From Neocallimastix lanati (nom. inval.) (Eukaryota > Neocallimastigomycota > Neocallimastigomycetes > Neocallimastigales > Neocallimastigaceae): a stretch of DNA of 35,000 nt. Position 1 is the stretch's first letter. Each line of letters opens with the position of its first letter. A program made the position numbers and the translations under genes. The notes under the pieces are model-generated. The model was not told the origin of the DNA, searched no databases, and worked only from the letters and a program-made list of their open reading frames with translations. The stretch spans positions 62,501-97,500 of the forward strand of contig JACVTC010000019.1 of the NCBI GenBank assembly GCA_016946835.1, written 5' to 3'. This document shows positions 25,760 to 35,000 of this stretch, one piece after another.

Positions 25760-25923
25760 AATCATAATAAAACATAATTTAATATTATTTTGAACATTTT
25801 AATTCTAATAAAACATAACCTAATACTATTTTGAATATTTTAATTCTAATAAAACATAATCTAATACTATTTTGAATATTTTAATTTTAATAAAACATAA
25901 TTTAATACTATTTTGAATATTTT
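25760..25923. repeat. four tandem copies of a 41-bp unit
   Basis: Units at 25760-25800, 25801-25841, 25842-25882 and 25883-25923. The consensus is AATTCTAATAAAACATAATC followed by TAATACTATTTTGAATATTTT. Copies differ at two to five positions, with the first most diverged. A true minisatellite with a non-trivial unit, in contrast to the simple repeats around it. Confidence 0.95.
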
Positions 25924-26496
25924 AAATGTTGCTTAAAAAAAGGAAAAGTTTAAATTATATCTTTATTCATAAATACAACAATATAATTTTGATATTAATT
26001 TCTCTATTTAAATCATTTTTATTAGGAAATATAAGAAATTTAATATATATATATATATATAATACAAAATTGGTAAATTATATTTAAAAATATATAATAA
26101 AAAAAATTTTCATTCTAAAGTTGGTAATAAAAAATAAAGTTCATTTTAAATTTCACAATTTTTAATTATACTATTTTTTTTTTAATTACTATTTATTATT
26201 AATTGTTTTAAAATATTTGATATATTAATATTAAATAAAAATTGAAAATATAAAAAAAAAAATATGTATTAAAATCAGTTCATTAATTTTATTATAAAAA
26301 TCTTTTAAAGATAATATAATTTATTTTTTTTTTCCTAAATATTTGTCATTTTCTGGGCAACTAATTGTGATAATATATAAAAATACTGTGTAAAATCTGA
26401 CAAATAATTTTTTTTTTTTTTGTTAAATATTAATATATATATATTTACTTTATTTTCTTAATTTAGAAATTTAAAATTGAATTTATTTTTATATAA

Positions 26497-26527
<31 letters not shown>

Positions 26528-26587
26528 ATTAATATTTTTTTCTTTTTTTACCCAAGATTTAATGAATAAATTAATTTCATAAATTGA

Positions 26588-26620
<33 letters not shown>

Positions 26621-27024
26621 TTTTTAATAAATTAATTAATTGTTATTATTTTTTAAATATATATATATATATTTTTTTTAATTTTTAATATTTCTATTAA
26701 AAATGTTATAATTATATTTTATTCTTGTATAATATAAAAAATTCTTTTTCTAATTTTAAATATATATATATATGTTTTTTTTTAAAACTTTTTCATTATT
26801 TATACATTAAATATTAAATATTAAACAAAAATATTAATAGTGTTAATAATTGTTATTTTTATATTTCACTAGTATCAGTCAAATTTTTTATAGTGAAGTA
26901 TATTTATGGCCTTTAAACAAATTAAAGTAGTAAAACATTTTAAAGTAAAAATAAAAATCTACAAATTATACTATTCCTTTTATTGAAACAACAAGAAATT
27001 CAAGCCATAGAATTATTAAAAAAT

Positions 27025-27266
27025 TTATTTATTTTCATATGATTTAAATATCATAAAGTATGTATTTAATATTAACCTTTTGATTGCTTTATAATAGTCA
27101 TCACGTTAATATTATTACAAATAAAATATTTATAAAAAATTTATAATTATATTAGTAATAAATATTTTATTTGTAATAATATTAACGTGATGACTATTAT
27201 AAAGCAATCAAAAGGTTAATATTAAATACATACTTTATGATATTTAAATCATATGAAAATAAATAA
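27025..27266. repeat. perfect 109-bp inverted repeat with 24-bp spacer
   Basis: The left arm 27025-27133 is the exact reverse complement of the right arm 27158-27266, with no mismatch seen in 109 bp. The arms include a complex core (CCTTTTGATTGCTTTATAAT, then AGTCATCACGTTAATATT), so this is not a by-product of AT simple sequence. The spacer is AT-rich. Possible origins are a foldback/MITE-like element, a small-RNA hairpin precursor, a recent inverted duplication, or a read or assembly fold-back artefact. No protein is encoded. Confidence 0.97.
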
Positions 27267-27784
27267 TTAAAATCTAGTTTTTTTTTTTTTATTATGTTAT
27301 TATTTTATTATTATTTTTCATTGCTATTATTTCTCATTATTAATATTTTTCATTGTTATATTATTTTTTGTTAGTTTTTTTATTTTTATTACAATTATTT
27401 TTAAATTCATTTTAATAATTTTTTATAATTTTTTTTATAAAAGAATACATAAATTTATTATCACGTGCTAATAATATCTTTTAGATATTTTTTTTCTTGA
27501 ATTTTCAAAATTTCAATTTATTATTAAAGCTATTTTTTATTTTTTATAAATCACAAAATCTAATATGTTTGCACACAAGTATGATTGGTAGATATAAAAT
27601 TCTATTATTATTATTTTTTTACAAAAACTTTTTAAATTATTATTTACTATATATAAAATATAATTATTCAGCATTTTTTTTTTTTTTTTTTAAAAAAAAA
27701 ATACAATTATATTAAAAAAGAATATCCTTTTAATTTTTTTTTTTTTTTTTTTTTTAAATTTTTAAAATTTTCATTTTTATATAT

Positions 27785-28222
27785 TTCTATATTTTATATT
27801 TTATATTTTATATTTTAAATTTTATATTTTATATTTAAAATTTTATATTTTATATTTTATATTTTATATTTTATATTTTATATTTTATATTTAAAATTTT
27901 ATATTTTATATTTTATATTTTATATTTTATATTTAAAATTTTATATTTTATAATTTATATTTTAAAATTTTTTATTTTATAATTTATATTTTAAAATTTA
28001 TATTTTATATTTTATATTTTATATTTTTATATTTTATATTTTATATTTTATATTTTTATATTTTATATTTTATATTTTATATTTTATATTTTATATTTTA
28101 TATTTTATATTTTATATTTTATATTTTATATTTTATATTTTATATTTTATATTTTATATTTTATATTTTATATTTTATATTTTATATTTTATATTTTATA
28201 TTTTATATTTCTATATTTTATA
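27785..28222. repeat. ATTTTAT heptamer minisatellite
   Basis: Period-7 array of ATTTTAT units, over 50 copies. The left half is mixed with variant units containing TTTAAAATTTT, and the right half (28075-28205) is almost perfectly homogeneous. A gradient from variant to pure units is typical of arrays that expand from one side. Confidence 0.9.
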
Positions 28223-28394
28223 TTTACTTCTATTTAAAATTTAATTAAATGATGTTTTAAAAAATATTTATTTAAGAGTAAACAAATAAACAAACAAACA
28301 AATAAATAAATAAATAGTTAACCAAATAAATAAATAATTATTTTATTAATTAAATTATTATGTAACTTTCTAATTAATTAAATAACTAACCAAA

Positions 28395-28430
<36 letters not shown>

Positions 28431-30849
28431 AACTAAAAAAATGGTTAAAATATTTAATATTTTAAAAAATTATGATAATATACTGAGTCATGGTTCCTAA
28501 TTATTATACACAATTAAGGTAATTACATAATTTTTATTTTAAAAAAGTAAGATAATATATGAGTAGAAAAGATGTAATAATAATACTATTATAATTATCA
28601 TTACAATTTTTATTATCATTATGATTGATCATAGCCATTACAGAAATAACAACTATTAAGATATAAGTATTCATGTAATTAATAAAAGAATAAATAAATA
28701 AAGATTAAATAAAAAAAAAACTATGAAGATATTAATATTAATAATACTTTCATACATTTATCGAAGAAATGACTTTTAATATTTTTAGTTATTTTTATCA
28801 ATAGATATTAAAAATTAGATTTTCTTCTGATATAAAAACAACGTAGTTACCGTTTTATGTATTATTGGTCATAATATAAACAATTGGTACAAAAAGTAGA
28901 TTAGACTTAGTCATAATCTTAGTTAATAGTTGTAACCATAAACATTTTTTATTTATTTTCTTTTTTTTACCTAATTTATTTTTTAAAAATGAATATTGTG
29001 GTTATTTTTATTTATTTGTTGTGAAATGTTACTAAAAAAAAAAAAATCGATAAACTTAAAAAACTTTTTTTTATATTAAAATTTAGAATATTTATTCCAA
29101 TAGATTTTAATTTACTTTTATACTATCATAATATACTCTAATATATATATAAATTTTAAATCTATCTAGAAATTGATTAAGGAATTTTTTTTTTTTTTAA
29201 ATAGAAAAAAAAATACTGAACACAAATTTTAATAATTCAAAAGTAAATTAAAAATTTATTGATATGATATTAATATATTAATAATTTAATATCTTAATAT
29301 ATTGAAATGTAAGGTATTATAATGTAATATATATTAACTAGATTAAATAAATATACTAAATTAAATTAAATGATAATCGTTTTTATAGTATATGGAATAA
29401 ATTCAAATTAAGAAATTCGTTTTTTTTTAAAGGTAAAAAGTTTGTAATATGAAATTCTTTTATTTCTTAATTTTAGTTTATTTACCAAAACTTTATTTCA
29501 TATGCTATTTTTTTTTAGCTTATATGTAATATAGTTTATATTATATATAATATATATATTATATATATATTGTATTTTTATAAAAATAATAAAAGTTTCA
29601 ACAAATTTCAAAATAAATTAAAAAGAAAAAAAAATTAATTTTTTTTATAATAAATAATAAATAAATAAATAAATAAATAATAAATAATTTATAATAAATA
29701 ATATATAATAAATAATAAATAAATAGAATGATTAATATTAATTGTTCTCTTTAAAACAATTTTTTACATAGAATAATTAATAATTATTAAAAATTTTTAT
29801 CAGAAAAAAATTATTTATTTATTTATTTATTTATATATTTTATTTTTTAATATTTTTATTTTTTTATATTTTTATATTTATTATATTTTGATTTTACAGA
29901 ATTTACATAATTTTATTTCAATTGATTGTAGTAAAGATTTTTTTTTTTTTTTTTTCTTTACAAGGCTTATTTTATATAATTAAAAAAATTTTTTTATTGA
30001 ATGACTTAGTTTTATATAGCTTAACTTTAAATTAAAGTAATGAATTTAATATATTATTAATTTTTATATATTGTCAACTTTTTTTTTTTTTTTTCCCATA
30101 AATAAAATAAAATTCAAATTTTATAATTAATTATAAAAAAAAAAAAAATTACAACAAAATTAATTGATTATTAATTTAAAAGAAATGAATGAATAACATC
30201 AACTTTTATTTCAAATGAACAATTTTTACTTCAATTATTAAAATATTATTAAAGTATAAATAAATATATTATACTGAGTATGCATATTGTTTCTAAAATT
30301 AGTAATTTTATTTAGATATTAATTACACTTTCAATTCACTTTCAATTATATTTATATTGATAATTTTATTTTTTTCGTTTTTAATTTTATTCTTTACTTT
30401 TTGTTATTATTTTTTTTTTAAGAACAAAAAAAATAAATTATAATTTTATTAAATTAAATAAGTATAATTTAAAAATTTAATTACAAATTTTATTAAATTT
30501 TATTTCTTTTATTAATAAAATATTAAATATATTTGTACGTCAAATAAAAATACAGTTTAATAATAAAAAAAAATTTTTTTTTCGAAATTTTTTTAAAAAA
30601 AACAAAAATAAAAATAAAAATAAAATACAAATTTCATAAATCAAAAATTATATATTTACATATCATACATAATTTAATTAATAATCCTATATATCATTTA
30701 TTGTTATTATAATAAAAGTATAGAAATTGAATAGTTATAAACCTTTTTTTATGAAATAATATAATTATATTTATATAGTAATAATAATAATAAAATATTT
30801 AAATAAAAAAATTATAAGATTATATAATGTTTTTAAATAACTTTAAATT

Positions 30850-31069
30850 AAAAATAAATAAATAAATAAATAAAGGATAAAACAATAATTATAATAAATG
30901 AACAAACAAGCAATAAACAAGCAAATAAAATCCAAAATCCAAAAAAAAATAATAATATTGAAATAAATTAAAAATAAATAAATAAGTAAATATATAAATA
31001 AATAAATAAAGAATATATAATAAATGAAAAATAAAACAAACAATAAACAAGCAAATAAAATTCAAAATC

Positions 31070-31100
<31 letters not shown>
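30850..31100. repeat. tandem duplication of an A-rich segment
   Basis: The block with AATAAATGAACAAACAAGCAATAAACAAGCAAATAAAATCCAAAATCC (about 30892-30940) recurs in slightly changed form at about 31020-31070, each followed by an A run. AAAAGCATATGTAATAATT is also repeated back to back at about 31180 and 31200. Confidence 0.75.
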
Positions 31101-31103
<3 letters not shown>

Positions 31104-31347
31104 ATAATAATAAAATAAATTAATGATAAAAACAAAATAATAATAATAATAATAATAATTTTAATAATAATAATAATAAAAAGCATATGTAATAATTACA
31201 AAAAGCATATGTAATAATTGTAAAAGAATAATATTAATAAAATAATTGTATATCAGTTTACTACAGTTTTAAAATAATAATTATAATAATATTTAATAGT
31301 TTCATATATTAATTAACTTTTTATAAATAAATAAAATTAAATTAGAA

Positions 31348-31428
31348 ATGACGTTGGATACTTATATAACATCTAATAATTTCAATACTTTGGTAATAAT
31401 ACATAAAAATTATAATAACTGATTTCGA

Positions 31429-31504
<76 letters not shown>

Positions 31505-32046
31505 GTAATAAAATTAATTTTCTAATCATATTATTTATAAAGAGTAAAAATTATGCAGCTGGAAATATATTAGAAGAAAATTTAAAGGGATCTCAAATTT
31601 CTAATACAATTTTACTTAAATATTTTAATCAAAGGTGAGAATAAAAATTTATGTTAATAATAAATAAATCAATAAATAAATAAACTAATAAAGAAAAATA
31701 TTGAAAAAATTTAATTATTATTTAAATATAGGGCAATTATTGAGAAGGAATATTGTGAAAAGTTGAGTGATTTATCAAAAATTTTTGATGATTCAGCTGT
31801 TGTTGGGTATACTAAAATTATTATGATAAAAAAAGTAATATAGGATGAAAAAAATTAATATGATTTTCAAAAATTGTATATTATATTTTTTATATTATAG
31901 TCGGGTGAAGAATATATTTAATGTTACTAAGAATGAATTATTATTAGTTTCAAATATCAAATTAAATCTTTATGATTTAATTAATAATCAGTATGAAAAG
32001 TCATTTGCTGAATTGTCTTCTCAACAAAATGAAGAATTTCAAAATG

Positions 32047-32078
<32 letters not shown>

Positions 32079-34892
32079 TAAATAGCCTATTGTATAAACT
32101 ATTTTATTATTCTTTAAAAATTATTAACTTTTTATTTTATTTTTTTTTTTATTTTTTTATAAATATCCTTCTATAATACTTTAATATTAATATTAATAAT
32201 TGCTTTAATCATAAATATAGTATTATGATAATATTACTAATGAAAGAAAAAAATTGATTGATACTCATAAAGAAAAGGAAGAAAAATTTAAAGAGTACTC
32301 CATTGTAAAAAATGAACTTATTGAATTGATTAATGAATATAAAAAAAATTATGATGATAATATAAGCAAAAAGATCGAGGAAACTTTTGAAAAAGAGAAA
32401 AAATTACGTATAAAGTATATCTTTTCTAAAGATAAATATGATAAAGAAAAAAGAACTTGCATGACGAATCATAACGAAACTTCTGAGGTAAAAAAAATTC
32501 TTTTTATTATAATTTTATTTAATAATAAGTGAAAATTATTATATATATATATGTTTTTTTTTTTTTTTTTTTTTTCTAAATATTTTACAAAATATTCCTT
32601 TCTGAATTAATAGTTATAAAAAATTAAAAAACTATTTTTTTTTTTTTATTTTATTTAATTTTATATTGATAATTAATATTTAATAAAAATTAATAATAAA
32701 AACTAATAATAATAATAATAATAATAATAATTATATATATATATAAACAATTGTAACATATACTATAGTCATTTGTATATTTGGAAAGAGAACGTACTGA
32801 ATTTATTATTAAACATTTAACTAATTACATTAATAATTTAATTTTAATCAGTCGTCAAGAACTGGAATCCTATAATTATTTAATAAATGATTTGAATAAT
32901 ATTTATTCTTCTAATGATAATTTAGATGACATAGCTTTACAATTTAATGATTTATTGAATAGTAAAGGTAAATGATTAAAAATAGTGCTAAAATATAAAT
33001 TAATAATATAAATATTTTTTTTTTTTTATTTTATTTTATTTTATTTTATTTTGAATTTAAATTAAATTTCAATATTCTTATATGTATATATTTTGAGTAT
33101 ATATATTAAATTTTAATATTTATATATAAAAATATAAATATATATTTTTATTTTTATTTTTAAAAAAATAGATGAAAATTCAGTAGAACAAGTAAATAAA
33201 GAAATTGAAGATTTACAGTCTGAATATAAAAATGAGAAAAAGTTAAAAAAATTTAGAAAGAATAAAAAGAAGCAAAATACATTACATGTTCAAAATGTTA
33301 CAGAAACGGAAAGTGAATTTAGCGAAAAGAATGAAGATACTATGGATTTAATTAAATCAGAAGAAAATAGTCCAGAAGAAGAAATTATTAATATAAGCGT
33401 TAAAGATGATACCAATATTACTAATGAAAAACTTTTAGCAGTGAATGATAATGATAAGGGAAGCACCATGTCTAGTTTATTATCTAAACATTCCTCAGGT
33501 TTAATAAATTTTAATGATTTAATTGAAACAATGCAAAATTATGATAGAACATTAGATCATACAAATAATTCATCTGTTAATACAGCTAATACAGTTCCAA
33601 ATAATAATAATAATAATAATAATAAAGAAAATGATAATGAAATTAGTGAAAATTTAATTAATAAAAACTTGAATAATGTTGATGTAAAATTAAAATTAAA
33701 TGATACATCTTTTGATGAACATTTTATTCATAATAAAGATGATAGTAATAAAACTGATAATGTTAGTAATAACAAAGAAAATAATGAGATTGATAATCAA
33801 TATGATCAATTTAATAATAAAGATATTATTAATAAAACAGAAAATAATGTAATTAATGAAAATGTCATTAATAATGTGAATAATGAAAATGACAATAAAA
33901 ATGTAAATAGTGATAATATCTCTAACATGAATAAAAACATAAATAATGTTGATAATACTGTTAGCAATAACGAAATTAACAATAACAACAACAACAACAA
34001 CATTAATAATAATAATAATAATAATAGTAATAGTAATAGTAATAGCAGTAATAATAACAGTAATAATCAAATTCAAGATAATAAAATTGATCATGAAAAA
34101 CCAAAAATTAAAAATTCCCCAGATCATCAATCTAAAAGCCCATTACAAATTCGTTCATATTCACAAGGTGTTATATCATCCCACAATCAAAACCAACACC
34201 AAATTAGGGCAAATAAATCTTTTTCTGCTCATAGTAGTCCAATGTTTAAAAAAAATTCAAATGATAGTCACAAAGCAGAATCTATAAAATCTACCCATTC
34301 TAAATCTAGCTTTGGAAGTATGCTTTCATCTATATTCCAAAGTCAAAGCCATTCTTCTCATAAACATTATAAAAATAATGAAGATAGATTTAGTATTAAT
34401 AGTGAAGCTCTTTCTTCCCCAAATATATCACCAAGTCCAAGAAGATTGTCATCTAAACAATCAGTCCGTGTTAGACCTCAATCAGTTTTATATTATCCTA
34501 AAAATAATGATATACCATTAAATAGACAATTCTATTATAAACCTCCATCTAATTCAAGAAATGAATCACTAAGTTGTACTTTGAATCGTATTGATAAATC
34601 AAGAGATGAATATTATATACCGCAACTTAGAGAAAGTATCTATGCTCCAAATTCACCACTTACTCCATCATTAAATAATAATGGTGGTTATATACCAAAT
34701 AGAAGTCCAAATATTCCATATATTGATATTAATCCACCTATGATACAAGATAACCACAGCTTCAATGAAATGGAGAATACTGGTAAAATTATTCAGACTA
34801 TGAATTCTAATTCTTCATTAAATAATTCAATTTCAAGTAAAACTGTAAATATTTTTATAATAAATTTGAATTTATATATTTATAAATATTGA
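31348..34892 (+). CDS. F-BAR domain protein with Asn/Ser-rich disordered region (3' end uncertain)
   Basis: Membrane-curving F-BAR proteins act in cytokinesis, endocytosis and Rho signalling at the plasma membrane. Exons: 31348-31392, 31543-31634, 31732-31806, 31901-32045, 32221-32487, 32769-32967 and 33172 onward, with phases matching at each junction. Residues ~14-270 show the FCH start (NYAAGNILEENLKGSQISNT, then YFNQRAIIEKEYCEKLSDLS) and long charged helices. Exon 7 begins DENSVEQVNKEIEDLQSEYK, with a basic KKLKKFRKNKKKQ stretch, then runs of Asn and a Ser/Pro-rich part (SSPNISPSPRR, SPLTPSLNN) suited to phosphorylation. Reading to the TGA at 34890 gives 847 aa. However, AGTAAAACT/GTAAAT at 34844/34845 looks like a donor and the residues after it read like intron, so a C-terminal domain (RhoGAP or SH3 in relatives) probably lies beyond the window. 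Confidence 0.82.
31437..31503. repeat. AAT microsatellite in intron 1 of the F-BAR gene
   Basis: About 22 AAT units inside the 150-nt first intron (31393-31542), between FNTL and SKNYAAG. The intron has donor GTAATA and acceptor AAAG. Confidence 0.85.
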
Positions 34893-35000
34893 TTATTTTT
34901 AGTACTATAAAAAATATTTATTAATTTATCTATTATAATTCTAAATATTTTATGATTATTATTATTATTTTTATTATTATATTTCTAAATATTATTCAAG

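Larger units (their letters stand above)
24788..31347. other. long gene-poor AT-rich region
   Basis: Over 6.5 kb with no recognisable gene; open frames here are simple-sequence products. Notable structures are listed separately: 41-bp tandem repeats, the 109-bp inverted repeat, a heptamer minisatellite, AAAT tracts (28280-28435) and duplicated A-rich blocks near 31 kb. No tRNA or other RNA gene was recognised. Confidence 0.5.

Noticed and set aside
27785-28222. CRISPR-like or regularly spaced array
   Set aside because: Contiguous heptamer minisatellite with no spacers, in eukaryotic DNA. No CRISPR array exists in the window.
33696-34130. Minus-strand 144-codon ORF and other-frame ORFs over 33.7-34.5 kb
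   Set aside because: Shadows of the Asn-rich exon of the F-BAR gene, whose frame connects through six upstream exons.

Overview
The window is nuclear DNA from a very AT-rich eukaryote. Genes are split by short GT...AG introns with donors such as GTATGT, GTAAGT and GTAAAT. Intergenic DNA is filled with A/T homopolymers, AAT and AAAT microsatellites, and Asn-rich coding sequence. The gene set (proteasome subunit, mitochondrial-type ClpX, F-BAR protein, a class C GPCR with a large ectodomain) and the Ty3/gypsy remnants fit an early-diverging fungus best. My leading guess is an anaerobic gut fungus (Neocallimastigomycota). Dictyostelid-like amoebae are an alternative on composition alone. This assignment is inference.

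Layout. At 1-1540 (minus) is the 5' part of a ClpX-type AAA+ unfoldase gene, cut by the window edge. At 2956-9687 (minus) is a 13-exon gene that I could assemble with every intron phase consistent. It gives a 1645-residue class C 7TM receptor with a signal peptide, a beta-helix ectodomain with Pmp-like GGAI/FxxN repeats, a region resembling bacterial TroA/BtuF-type substrate-binding proteins, an EGF-like module, seven membrane segments and a short Ser/Thr-rich tail. It uses an 8-nt microexon.

From about 10.7 to 19.3 kb lies a graveyard. It holds a hairpin, a pair of diverged direct repeats (about 10.89-11.35 and 16.22-16.81 kb), an intron-retaining serine hydroxymethyltransferase pseudogene, a broken gag fragment, a Ty3/gypsy pol fragment that has lost its YxDD block, and a decayed Asn-rich coding remnant.

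At 20517-22318 (plus) is an intact 6-exon proteasome alpha-type-6 gene (246 aa). From 22.3 to 31.3 kb there is mostly simple-sequence DNA. It contains a long ATT tract, a frameshifted unrecognised coding remnant at about 24.0-24.8 kb, 41-bp tandem repeats, a perfect 109-bp inverted repeat at 27.0-27.3 kb, and a heptamer minisatellite at 27.8-28.2 kb. At 31348 to beyond about 34.84 kb (plus) is a multi-exon F-BAR-domain gene with a long Asn/Ser-rich disordered region, probably continuing past the window.

The intact genes are independent housekeeping or signalling genes: organelle protein quality control, proteasome core, cell-surface sensing, and membrane curvature or cytokinesis. I see no operon-like linkage. 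The most unusual item is the receptor's ectodomain.
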